Shown: piece after piece, positions 26,392 to 34,685 of the stretch
Numbering within the stretch: position 1 is the first letter of the stretch
Layout: the number at the start of each line of letters is the position of its first letter
Assembly: GCF_004331995.1 (NCBI RefSeq)
Contig: NZ_SJDT01000007.1
Coordinates: forward strand, 1-64,000
From: Arcanobacterium bovis
GTDB lineage: Bacteria > Actinomycetota > Actinomycetes > Actinomycetales > Actinomycetaceae
DNA length: 64,000 bases
Direction: 5' to 3'
Made by a program: the position numbers and the translations under genes
The notes under the pieces: model-generated
The model's input: the letters and a program-made list of their open reading frames with translations, nothing else
What the model was told of the DNA's origin: nothing
The model's database searches: none

Positions 26392-27504
26392 GTGGAAGAA
26401 CTTCCCAACCCGTTCACGCCGAGTTTTGGGCAAACTCCTGATCGCCTAGCTGGCCGCACCTACCTGATGCAACAAATTGACCGGGCGTTTAGTTCAAACT
26501 CCCGCCACCCAGAACTTACTGCAATATATTCGGGAGCGCGCGGCACTGGAAAAACTACTCTTTTATCGGAAACAGCCCGAATTGCTACTGAACACGGATG
26601 GATAACAGCAAGCACCACAGCCTTGCCTGGCATGCTTGACGATATCGAATTAATTGCAAAGCGCCAAGCAAATGACCTAATTTCCGACACCAAAACTACA
26701 GCGCGCATCAAAAAGCTCGGCATCCCCAAACTCGTCGAAGTCGAATTCACTAACGAGCAAACTCCGCTTTCAAACTGGCGAAGCCGGATGACTCAGTTAC
26801 TCGACGCTCTCGAACAGTTTAGCTCAGGGCTGCTCATTACTGTCGACGAAATCGATCCCACTCTCGACGAGATGATCGAGCTCGCGGCAGTGTATCAACA
26901 TTTCGTGCGTGAGAATCGGCGAGTAGCGCTGATCATGGCCGGCCTACCACAAGCAGTTTCCCAGCTACTTAGCAGTAAATCAGCCTCATTCGTACGTCGT
27001 GCCAATATCCATAAATTAGGAAACATCCCAGACTTCGATGTGCGTTCAACTCTTCTCAAAACAATTAACGACGGCGGGCGTACAATATCCGACGAGGCTC
27101 TCACCTGCGCCGTTTCTAATATCGGCGGCTTCGCCTACCTCCTCCAACTAGTCGGCTTTCGGGCGTGGGATATCTCCCCCACCCAAGTAGAAATTACCTT
27201 GGAAGATGTTCAACAAGGCGTGAGAATTGCTCAAGTAGAAATGGAAGACCGGATTCTACGCACTACATACAACGAACTCTCGCCAAGCGATATTAAGTTC
27301 CTCGAAGCTATGCTACCTGATGCCAACGAAAGCGCAATTTCCGATATAACCACAAGGCTAAACTGGTCAAGCGCCCAAGTGGGAAAATATCGTCGGCGCC
27401 TTATCGACGCGGGCATTATCGGCGAACGGCGTCGCGGTGTCGTTGGTTGGGATCTACCATTCTTCCGAAACTTTATTGAATCAATGACACAAGGAATCTC
27501 ATGA
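26392..27504 (+). CDS. AAA ATPase with C-terminal winged-helix-like region
   Basis: The 370-residue protein belongs to the same broad family as the ATPase at 13392-14606 but is clearly diverged. It starts NPFTPSFGQTPDRLAGR, has Walker A GARGTGKT (48-55), Walker B LLITVDEID (147-155) and a sensor-like AGLPQAV. The C-terminal helix-turn-helix-like segment is SAISDITTRLNWSSAQVGKYRRRLIDAGII. AGGAG eight bases upstream supports the GTG start. Its stop overlaps the next gene as ATGA (27501-27504), so ATPase and aminotransferase are made together. The upstream phased array suggests a dedicated DNA-binding control, perhaps by this protein; that is inference. Confidence 0.82.
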   Translation: MEELPNPFTPSFGQTPDRLAGRTYLMQQIDRAFSSNSRHPELTAIYSGARGTGKTTLLSETARIATEHGWITASTTALPGMLDDIELIAKRQANDLISDTKTTARIKKLGIPKLVEVEFTNEQTPLSNWRSRMTQLLDALEQFSSGLLITVDEIDPTLDEMIELAAVYQHFVRENRRVALIMAGLPQAVSQLLSSKSASFVRRANIHKLGNIPDFDVRSTLLKTINDGGRTISDEALTCAVSNIGGFAYLLQLVGFRAWDISPTQVEITLEDVQQGVRIAQVEMEDRILRTTYNELSPSDIKFLEAMLPDANESAISDITTRLNWSSAQVGKYRRRLIDAGIIGERRRGVVGWDLPFFRNFIESMTQGIS

Positions 27505-29222
27505 ACAACCAAAAGCTCACGCAGCACAGCTCACCAATCCGAGTTTCGTCTATCGACGCGCTACTGCTCAATATCCGCAGGTCAGTGATTGGCGACGGCG
27601 AGCCAATCGAAAGCCCGTACGGCGTACGTCCGCTCATTTATGCCGATTACACTGCATCGGGCCGCAGCCTCACGTTCATTGAGGATTTCATTAAGGACCA
27701 CGTGCTTCCGTGGTACGCCAATACTCACACCGAAACCTCGAGCACCGGTGCGCAAACAATGCAGTTTCGCGAAAATTCTCGCAGTATCATTTCCGCAGCT
27801 CTTGGCGGCAGCGCAGATGTGAGCGTCATTTTCACCGGTGCAGGCGCAACCGCGGCCATCGACAAGCTCATCGGCATATTGGGGCTGCGTATCCCCAGCG
27901 TTCTGGAGGATCGTTACCAACTTTCCCAACATATTCCTGACGCCGAACGCCCAGTTGTGTTCGTCGGCCCCTACGAACATCATTCCAACGAACTTCCGTG
28001 GCGCGAATCAATTGCCACCGTCGTCGCCATTCGGGAAGACTGTGCTGGGCGAATCGATCTCACCCACCTCGCTGAAGAACTCGAGAAATACGGTGATCGA
28101 CCACTCAAGATTGGCTCATTCTCGGCCGCCTCGAATGTGTCGGGAATCCTCAGTGACGTACACGCAATAGCTGAGCTACTCCACAAACATGAAGCGCTCG
28201 CGTTCTTCGATTACGCAGCTTGCGCGCCGTATATTAGCCTCGATATGACTGCGTGCGCCGAGGGTCCCGCTGCCTATGCCGACGCAATTTTCTTTAGCCC
28301 GCACAAATTTGTAGGTGGGCCAGGAACTCCCGGAATTTTGGCGGTGCGAAATGAACTCGTCAAGAATCGCGTACCTGTTGTGCCAGGCGGTGGCACAGTT
28401 GCTTATGTTGGCCCGCGCGATCACGATTACCTCGCCGACATCATTCACCGCGAAGAAGCAGGCACACCGGCAATTGTGGAGTCAATCCGTGCTGGACTCG
28501 TCATGCAGCTCAAGCAAGCCGTTGGAGTGCATGAAATCCATGAACGCGAACAAGAGTTTCTACAGCAGGCGCTGCGTGTATGGAACAAAGAGTCAGGAAT
28601 TTGCATCCTCGGCCCGCTCGACGTGCCACGACTTCCAATCATTTCTTTTGTGGCTCGTGATCCACAGGGAAACGCGCTCCACCACGGATTCACAGTTGCC
28701 CTGCTCAACGACCTTTTCGGTATCCAAGCACGCGGCGGCTGTTCGTGCGCTGGCCCATACGGACACCGCCTTCTCGGGATCGACGAATCCCTCACGCCAC
28801 GTTTTGAGGAACTTATTACCACAGGTTATGAAGGTATCAAGCCCGGTTGGGCACGCCTAGGTTTCAATTATTTTATCGATGAGGCCACGGCGGATTTCAT
28901 TATTGAAGCAGTGCGTATGGTAGGTGAACACGGCTGGCGTCTCCTGCCCGATTATCGTTTCAATACCCAAACCGGCGTGTGGCGCCATCGCGACCTCGGC
29001 GAAGACCATTCCCTCCATCTCAACCAGCTCGCCTACGACCAAAACGGCGAATTGGTGTTCCCGCAGCGTCCGCGCCCAATCACGCCCACGATGGAGCAGA
29101 TTCTCGACGACGCGCGGGAAGTATTTGCCAAAGGCGCCACGAGCATTTCTGACGACGGCGTCGTCAACGAGGCTTTCGACACGTTACGTACGTTCGTGCT
29201 TCCTGCTGCTTGTTTGGACTGA
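27501..29222 (+). CDS. Class V aminotransferase, cysteine-desulfurase-like
   Basis: This is a PLP enzyme of fold type I. Features seen are the IYADYTASGRSL start, the aldehyde-site Lys269 in SPHKFVGGPGTPG, the AHHSN-like HHSNELPWR, and ARGGCSCAGPYGH with Cys414 and Cys416 at the position of the SufS/NifS active-site Cys. At 573 residues it is about 150 longer than SufS, the surplus lying after the catalytic core. It is not next to suf genes, so I would not call it SufS. The substrate is unknown. It is translationally coupled to the AAA ATPase before it. Confidence 0.82.
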   Translation: MNNQKLTQHSSPIRVSSIDALLLNIRRSVIGDGEPIESPYGVRPLIYADYTASGRSLTFIEDFIKDHVLPWYANTHTETSSTGAQTMQFRENSRSIISAALGGSADVSVIFTGAGATAAIDKLIGILGLRIPSVLEDRYQLSQHIPDAERPVVFVGPYEHHSNELPWRESIATVVAIREDCAGRIDLTHLAEELEKYGDRPLKIGSFSAASNVSGILSDVHAIAELLHKHEALAFFDYAACAPYISLDMTACAEGPAAYADAIFFSPHKFVGGPGTPGILAVRNELVKNRVPVVPGGGTVAYVGPRDHDYLADIIHREEAGTPAIVESIRAGLVMQLKQAVGVHEIHEREQEFLQQALRVWNKESGICILGPLDVPRLPIISFVARDPQGNALHHGFTVALLNDLFGIQARGGCSCAGPYGHRLLGIDESLTPRFEELITTGYEGIKPGWARLGFNYFIDEATADFIIEAVRMVGEHGWRLLPDYRFNTQTGVWRHRDLGEDHSLHLNQLAYDQNGELVFPQRPRPITPTMEQILDDAREVFAKGATSISDDGVVNEAFDTLRTFVLPAACLD

Positions 29223-29361
29223 AACAAAACATCACGCATATCAAATATCGCACCGTACTCACGCCTCTAAATTGGGGGCGGGAGAAGTTTTCTAAATCAT
29301 ATTGCGCCAAGATTCCGCATGCGCGTATTCTTGAATCAGAAAGAAAGCAAGGTGATTCACT

Positions 29362-29700
29362 ATGATTCCAGATGATTTTGGAAGCCGCTTACGGGAGATC
29401 CGTGAGCAGCGCAATCTTTCCGGTCGCGACTTAGCACAACAGCTTGATAACGTCATTTCACAATCGGGAATTTGCCGCCTTGAAAAAGGAACAAAGCTTC
29501 CGACTGCCTCTGAATTATTGGCTTTGAGTTGGGCACTTGGTGTGAGTATTGATGAACTGATTGATGAGCATAAACTCAGTGATCGGGTTCGCTATGTTGC
29601 TCGTTCAACCAGCAATCCAGATTTGAAGTCTGCCCGCGATGCACTTCTTCCATATCTGCAGCTGAGGATCACACTCAACCAAGTTAATGATTGTCACTAA
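29362..29700 (+). CDS. Xre-family helix-turn-helix regulator
   Basis: The 112-residue protein has an N-terminal HTH (FGSRLREIREQRNLSGRDLAQQLD, then SGICRLEKGTKLPTASELLALSWALGVSIDEL, residues 6-67) and a short C-terminal helix-rich part. AAGGTG precedes the ATG. It opens a three-gene unit with an ImmA/IrrE peptidase 12 bp downstream. In such pairs the Xre protein is the repressor cleaved or relieved by the peptidase. Confidence 0.85.
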   Translation: MIPDDFGSRLREIREQRNLSGRDLAQQLDNVISQSGICRLEKGTKLPTASELLALSWALGVSIDELIDEHKLSDRVRYVARSTSNPDLKSARDALLPYLQLRITLNQVNDCH

Positions 29701-29712
29701 AGGTAGTTTTAT

Positions 29713-30531
29713 ATGGCAAATAAAAACGTTTCGCCTTCAATAGAAGGCAGAGTGTTAGCGGAGAATTTTCGTAACATACACAGTCTTGGGACTGGGCCGC
29801 TTCTAAACGTTTTTGATGCAGTCAAATTTATTAGTGTAGATATTATTGTGTTGCCATTAGGTGACAACACTGATGCGCTTACGATTTCTGATCCACAATC
29901 GGGATTAATGACGATCGGAATAAACACCACTAATAATGCGTATCGCCAACGGTTCAGCATCGCACACGAAATTGGACATATAGTCGCCGGTGATTTGTCA
30001 CCTTCTACGGAGATATTTGAATGCCAATCACAGAGTCCCGAGGAAACACGAGCACATTCTTTTGCTAGACATCTATTATGCCCAATTACTGCTCTACATA
30101 GTCATTTTGACAGCACAACCAAGGTCACAATCGAGGATCTCTCTCATGTTGTGCGCACATTCAAAGTGACACCACACGTTGCCGCTATACAACTTAAAGA
30201 TGCAGGGATCATCAACCAAATACAATCTGACGAATTTTACAAAATATCAACGCGAACACTTGCTTCGCGATTCGGTTGGCGCGAAGAATTTGATATTGAC
30301 TGTGAAATATCCCAGAAGTTTTTCCCATCTCCTCAGCTAGTTCTGGATGCAACTAACGCCTATCGCCATGGACTCGTATCGATTGGAGCTGTTGCAACAG
30401 CGCGAGGAAAAGATGTTGATGAAATTCAAAAGGAAATTGCTGAAGCTATGGAAATTGATAGCTCCACACCTCAGAAACATGCGCCACGAGACACGCATCC
30501 TTTTGACGAGCTGAACGACTTCTTCGGCTGA
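29713..30531 (+). CDS. ImmA/IrrE-family metallopeptidase
   Basis: The zinc-peptidase motif is HEIGH at residues 85-89 (His85, Glu86, His89), followed by a downstream acidic ligand region (SPEETRAHSFARHLLCP) typical of ImmA/IrrE. About 120 further residues contain helix-turn-helix-like segments (TIEDLSHVVRTFKVTPHVAAIQLKDAGII). Family members cleave an Xre-type repressor to induce mobile-element or stress genes. The preceding gene encodes such a repressor and the next one a PIN nuclease, so the three probably act together. The protein lacks membrane segments. Confidence 0.88.
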   Translation: MANKNVSPSIEGRVLAENFRNIHSLGTGPLLNVFDAVKFISVDIIVLPLGDNTDALTISDPQSGLMTIGINTTNNAYRQRFSIAHEIGHIVAGDLSPSTEIFECQSQSPEETRAHSFARHLLCPITALHSHFDSTTKVTIEDLSHVVRTFKVTPHVAAIQLKDAGIINQIQSDEFYKISTRTLASRFGWREEFDIDCEISQKFFPSPQLVLDATNAYRHGLVSIGAVATARGKDVDEIQKEIAEAMEIDSSTPQKHAPRDTHPFDELNDFFG

Positions 30532-30548
30532 TTAGAGGAAGAACACAC

Positions 30549-31136
30549 ATGAGCAGTCGGAGTTCTTTCATCATTGCAGATACGAGCGTTCTTCTATGTT
30601 TTATATGCTCGAACAATGAAACATTGCTAATAAACTTCGACCCCCAAAGAGTTATATATGTTCCCCAGGCAGTTGCTGACGAAATGGAACGCAAGCTCAC
30701 AGATAGGCAATTTAGTTGTGGAAGCCTCACATGGAATACGCTAATTTCAAGCAATCGTATCCACATTCTTGAAGAACCACCGACTCTACTCAAGATTGTG
30801 CGCGGCTGGGCAGGTGTGCGTTTTTCAAAGGAAGGTGGACTTGCTAAGAACCTTGGAGAATACATGGCGATCGCCCATTGTATAGAACAGTCTCAACAAA
30901 ATCCGCATCATAATATTGCACTAATTATTGATGACGGCGGTGGACAAGAACTTGCACGTAAGCGACAGGTGAAGACTTTTGATTCAGCGTATGTCATAGC
31001 ACGTGCCGTCCAACTTAAGCAGATAAACACAAGATCTGAAGCAAAGAACGTATGGGAGCAGCTCAACAAATTTGGCATTCTGGATCCATTCGACCGCACG
31101 ATTCTCAATGACCCGAGACTATATCGGCAAACATAA
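30549..31136 (+). CDS. PIN-domain-like nuclease
   Basis: The 195-residue protein starts IIADTSVLLCF with Asp11. It continues with AVADEMERKL (Glu45), NLGEYMAIA (Glu104) and LIIDDGGGQELARKR (Asp128/129), the spacing of the acidic metal ligands of PIN ribonucleases. GAGGAAG precedes the ATG, 17 bp after the ImmA/IrrE gene. No separate small antitoxin gene is visible. The Xre/ImmA pair could take the antitoxin or switch role; this is inference. The C-terminal 45 residues (SEAKNVWEQLNKFGILDP) are unfamiliar. Confidence 0.7.
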   Translation: MSSRSSFIIADTSVLLCFICSNNETLLINFDPQRVIYVPQAVADEMERKLTDRQFSCGSLTWNTLISSNRIHILEEPPTLLKIVRGWAGVRFSKEGGLAKNLGEYMAIAHCIEQSQQNPHHNIALIIDDGGGQELARKRQVKTFDSAYVIARAVQLKQINTRSEAKNVWEQLNKFGILDPFDRTILNDPRLYRQT

Positions 31137-31261
31137 TGCATTCAGGAAATATTCAGGAACGCACGCAATCATGGAGTATGTCCGTTTCACTCCCTGTCGC
31201 ATAAGCACGATAAGCAGGGCATAAACACCAATCTACGAGCCTCAGAAAGGATAAGTATTTT

Positions 31262-31717
31262 ATGAAGCTCTACCTAGACAAGACATTCCCGCAAATCTAC
31301 GAAGCACTGAACAATGTTTCGGAAATTTCGAAGCAAGTGAGCAACGAGGTTGGTCTTGATCCCACTACTGTGGAACTGGCATTAATCCGCGCAAGCCAGC
31401 TGAATCAGTGCGCAACGTGCCTATCTGTTCATATTCCGCGGGCACTTCAAGCCGGTCTACCTCAACAGAAAATCGATCTGCTTCCATCCTGGCGTGAAGC
31501 TCGAGATACCTACTCCGACGAAGATCGTGCAGCTATTGAGCTTGCTGAAACTATCACGTTGCTCCCACCACGCGAGAAGAATAGCAAGGCTGCACAGCGT
31601 GCTGCGGAAGTCTTTTCGCGCGAACAAGTTGCCGCCTTGGAGTGGTCAATCATCTTGATCAACGCCTACAACCGGATCTCGATTATGTCTGAACATCCAG
31701 TGCGCAAGGCTCGCTAG
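31262..31717 (+). CDS. Carboxymuconolactone decarboxylase / AhpD-like protein
   Basis: This 151-residue protein is a small all-helical CMD/AhpD-fold protein. The redox motif CATC sits in NQCATCLSVHIPRAL with the usual His four residues later. It is followed by PSWREARDTYSDEDRAAIELAE and a C-terminal LINAYNRISIMSEHP, as in AhpD-like proteins. A peroxide or thiol-redox role is likely but the substrate is not known. AAAGGA lies about 10 bases before the ATG. It is convergent with the MFS gene. Confidence 0.85.
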   Translation: MKLYLDKTFPQIYEALNNVSEISKQVSNEVGLDPTTVELALIRASQLNQCATCLSVHIPRALQAGLPQQKIDLLPSWREARDTYSDEDRAAIELAETITLLPPREKNSKAAQRAAEVFSREQVAALEWSIILINAYNRISIMSEHPVRKAR

Positions 31718-31776
31718 GCCAGCCCTTTAGCGAGCTAGTTCGCCAACCAGTTGCGTTAGCACAGTACGTTAATGAG

Positions 31777-33114
31777 CTAGCTAACCAGCTCGCTAATCAG
31801 CTCATTGCCCAGTTCAAGCTCCTGAGCTGCAGCTACCCGCTTGTTCATCCATACAAGCAAACCCGCTGCAAGTGCGCCAACGGCACTAACCACAGCCATC
31901 AACACAAAGATCTGCGTAAACGCTGCTCCTGGTTCCGATTCATGTGCATCAAGAATCCGACCGTTAATCGTCATCGCCCACAATATGCAGGCGAAACCAA
32001 GAAATGAATTAACGGCCATCGCTGAACCAACCTGATAGCTAGGCAGGTGCAGTTCCGCCACGGGAGCTTGCTGGATGCCAGTGCCCATAATCACCACAAA
32101 AGTGAGTGCCACGATTCCGACGATGGCTCCAACGAGCCACGTCGGATTCTTGGGCAACACAGCCAAATAAACCATGATTGCAGTGGCACTAAGCGAGACG
32201 ATAAGTAGCGTTTTTGCGGCAGACTTTACGATCTTATCTGAGATCAATCCGCCAATAATTCCGCCACTCACACCAAAAATAATCGTGCTCAGCACTGAGA
32301 ACCACGAGGCATTCGCTTCGCTCATTCCATACGCGCGGGTGAGGAAAGGTTCCGTGTAGAAGATCGTCATATAAACCCAGTACACGCACATACCACAAAT
32401 TCCAGCACTCCATACTCGCGCAATTTTCAGCGTTGCAACCAACGCGAAAAACGCCTGTTTCGCAGAAACCTGAACGGCGTCGTCGTAATCTGGAACGTGC
32501 CCTTCCACGCGCGGATCGCCCGGAACGAAACGATAAATAAACACAATCATCGGAATGGTGAGCAGGGCATATACAATCATGCCGCCTTTGAACACGAGCA
32601 TCGATCCGCCGGCGAGGGTCAAAATTCCAATGAGGATACCGTTGAGCACAGCCTCGCCGCCCGCCCGCAGCGCAGCGAGCGTACCAAGCCCCACGCCTTT
32701 ATTGGCGCGCCCTGAATAGAGCGCCACTCCTTTAACCACCGCCGGCCAAAATATAGCGTCAAGCACTCCCCACGTGAATGTCACGAACATCAAGATGCTG
32801 AATGACGGACGAACAAGAATGATAAACAAGGAGCTGAACAGGCGATATACCAAGCCGCTGATCAACACCACTCGCACATTAAACCGGTTGTTGACCCAAC
32901 CTCCGGGGATGTAGAAGAACATCGCCACACCGAGCATCGTGAAGAGCAGGCCAAATTGGGTGTCGGTGAGGCCGTAGTAGTCGATGAGTTTGTCGTAAAA
33001 CGGAATCTTGAGCGACTCGAAGGCCGAATACACAAGCTGACCTGAGAAAACGATAGTGAAGAAAGCCGAAACCTGCTCTCGAGTTTCAAAGCCGTTCTTG
33101 CGCAGTATGCTCAC
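31777..33114 (-). CDS. MFS transporter
   Basis: The 445-residue protein has twelve predicted helices in two halves. The first half contains FGLLFTMLGVAMFFYIPGGWVNNRFNVR, the loop-2/3 MFS signature in modified form; the second repeats it as FSVLSTIIFGVSGGIIGGLISDKIVKSA. The substrate is not evident. The stop lies in a stretch of short repeats of GAGCTAG/CTAGCTC (31720-31800), where TTAGCGAGCT and AGCTCGCTAA could form a shared terminator with the convergent AhpD-like gene. Confidence 0.82.
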   Translation of the reverse strand: MSILRKNGFETREQVSAFFTIVFSGQLVYSAFESLKIPFYDKLIDYYGLTDTQFGLLFTMLGVAMFFYIPGGWVNNRFNVRVVLISGLVYRLFSSLFIILVRPSFSILMFVTFTWGVLDAIFWPAVVKGVALYSGRANKGVGLGTLAALRAGGEAVLNGILIGILTLAGGSMLVFKGGMIVYALLTIPMIVFIYRFVPGDPRVEGHVPDYDDAVQVSAKQAFFALVATLKIARVWSAGICGMCVYWVYMTIFYTEPFLTRAYGMSEANASWFSVLSTIIFGVSGGIIGGLISDKIVKSAAKTLLIVSLSATAIMVYLAVLPKNPTWLVGAIVGIVALTFVVIMGTGIQQAPVAELHLPSYQVGSAMAVNSFLGFACILWAMTINGRILDAHESEPGAAFTQIFVLMAVVSAVGALAAGLLVWMNKRVAAAQELELGNELISELVS

Positions 33115-33429
33115 GTATTCACCTCATGTTTTATTGCTGCTCTGTAGCGTCTGCCTACAGTTTTTTGGACGACGCCGATCTGGGGAGTCCACGCTCTTAC
33201 TCACCCACGCCTGACGCCGTTCACCACAGGTGAGACTACCGTGCCATAGCTCTATTTGTGAGGACAAAACTCCGCTGTTTCGCAGGTGCCTACGCTCGTC
33301 ATTTACCTCCTAATCAGGAACGATCCAGCTACGCTCACATTGCATTGTGACGAAATCCGCTCTAGTTTATTTTCGCAAGAAATTGCTTGCTTAATTCCGC
33401 ATCCGGAGCTCTTTTCCACATCTATCTTC

Positions 33430-33458
33430 TTGAACCTGCACCATATGATTGATAACTT
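33430..33458 (+). promoter_or_regulatory. Promoter of the siderophore operon
   Basis: TTGAAC (33430-33435) and TAACTT (33453-33458) are separated by exactly 17 bp. The -10 overlaps the DtxR box, the usual arrangement for iron repression. Confidence 0.65.
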
Positions 33459-33475
33459 AGGTGAGCCTAAGTTTA
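33454..33475 (+). promoter_or_regulatory. DtxR/IdeR iron box
   Basis: TTAGGTGAGCCTAAGTTTA (33457-33475) matches the DtxR consensus TTAGGTTAGCCTAACCTAA at 15 of 19 bases. It contains a palindrome with 8-bp arms AACTTAGG/CCTAAGTT. It lies 50 bp upstream of a siderophore-binding lipoprotein gene. Fe2+-loaded DtxR would repress the operon. Confidence 0.85.
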
Positions 33476-33524
33476 AGCGATACAGGTGTATTTGTATCAA
33501 ACAAGTATCTCGGAAAGGACACCC

Positions 33525-34685
33525 ATGCGGTCCCTCACAAAGCTCGTGGCGCTATGCGCCACGACAGCTATCTCTCTCGCAGCGTGCTCAGGAGCATCTC
33601 AATCCTCAAAGTCGTCAACCAAAGACTCCACCGGCATCGTGCTCAACGACGCAGCAGGCCGGAAGATCGAACTCGACAAAAAACCCGAGCGCGTAGTCCT
33701 TGGCGAATCGCGCCAAGCCTACTCTCTCCTGTTCCTCAACAAAAAGGATCCAACCCAAAAGGTTGTAGCTTGGGGAACTGATATGAAACGCGCGGCGCCC
33801 GACGTCTGGAACAAACTGGTTGAGAAATTCCCCAAAGCGAACGATATTCCTACCATCGGCAGCGTCTACACCAACGACCTCTCCATTGAAGGCCTCATTG
33901 CCCACAAACCAGATATCTTCCTTATCACCCTCGACGCTTACGAAGCCGCCAAAAAGTCTGGACTTGCCGATAAGCTCGATTCCTCCGGTATCAAATACGC
34001 CGTTACAGACTTCCGCTACAAGCCACTGGAGAACACAACCCGCACCGTCACTTTGCTAGGCAAGGTCTTCGGCTACGAAAAGCAAGCCGAAAAATTTAAC
34101 AAGTACTACGCAGAGCAAGTAGAACCAGTGCTCAAGAAGGGCGAATCACTAAAGAACAAGCCCACGTCGTTCTTGTGGCGCGCCCCCAGCATTTCACCAT
34201 GCTGCAACACCTATTCCACGGCAAACTTCGGCGCAATGCTCACAGCAGTTGGCACGAAGAACATCTCCGACGATCTCTTGGCTGGTCAAGAGGGCGCACT
34301 TACCCCAGAGCAGATCATCACTTCGCAACCAAATATGATCGTAGCTACGGGCGGCGAATGGGGAGGTATGAAACCCAAGGACGACAAGGTGCGTTTCCTC
34401 CACCTCGGTTACAACGCCGACCCTGAATCGGCGCGCAATTCACTGCTCGCCTTGCGTTCCCAGCCCGGTTTCGATCACCTCAAGGCGTACGACGACGGGC
34501 GCGTACACGGCGTCTACCACCAGTTCTACGACGCTCCGTACAACTTCGTCGCAATCCAAGCCTTCGCAAAATGGGCACATCCGCAGGAATTTGCAGATCT
34601 CGACCCGCAAGCAAATTGGAAGTCATTCCATGACCGCTTCATGCCTTGGCCAGTATCAGGAACCTTCATCACTTCAATCAAATGA
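33525..34685 (+). CDS. Siderophore-binding lipoprotein (FepB/FecB-like), first system
   Basis: I start at the ATG at 33525, which follows GAAAGGA; the upstream start at 33486 would leave a 13-residue extension before the signal peptide. The signal peptide ends in a lipobox LAAC with Cys21, so the protein is lipid-anchored outside the membrane. The mature part has the class III periplasmic-binding layout: VLNDAAGRKIELDKKPERVVLG at the start, EGLIAHKPDIFLI, and LTPEQIITSQPNMIVATGG in the second lobe. It delivers a ferric siderophore to the permease encoded next, with which it overlaps by ATGA. Iron repression via the upstream DtxR box is expected. Confidence 0.9.
   Translation: MRSLTKLVALCATTAISLAACSGASQSSKSSTKDSTGIVLNDAAGRKIELDKKPERVVLGESRQAYSLLFLNKKDPTQKVVAWGTDMKRAAPDVWNKLVEKFPKANDIPTIGSVYTNDLSIEGLIAHKPDIFLITLDAYEAAKKSGLADKLDSSGIKYAVTDFRYKPLENTTRTVTLLGKVFGYEKQAEKFNKYYAEQVEPVLKKGESLKNKPTSFLWRAPSISPCCNTYSTANFGAMLTAVGTKNISDDLLAGQEGALTPEQIITSQPNMIVATGGEWGGMKPKDDKVRFLHLGYNADPESARNSLLALRSQPGFDHLKAYDDGRVHGVYHQFYDAPYNFVAIQAFAKWAHPQEFADLDPQANWKSFHDRFMPWPVSGTFITSIK

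Larger units (their letters stand above)
33115..33524. other. Divergent promoter region of the MFS and siderophore genes
   Basis: This 410-bp interval carries the siderophore operon promoter and DtxR box (33430-33475) at its right side. I see no gene or repeat in the left 300 bases. Confidence 0.5.

Noticed and set aside
27501-29222. Calling the class V aminotransferase SufS
   Set aside because: It is about 150 residues too long and not next to other suf genes. The ARGGCSCAGPYGH motif marks a separate subgroup.
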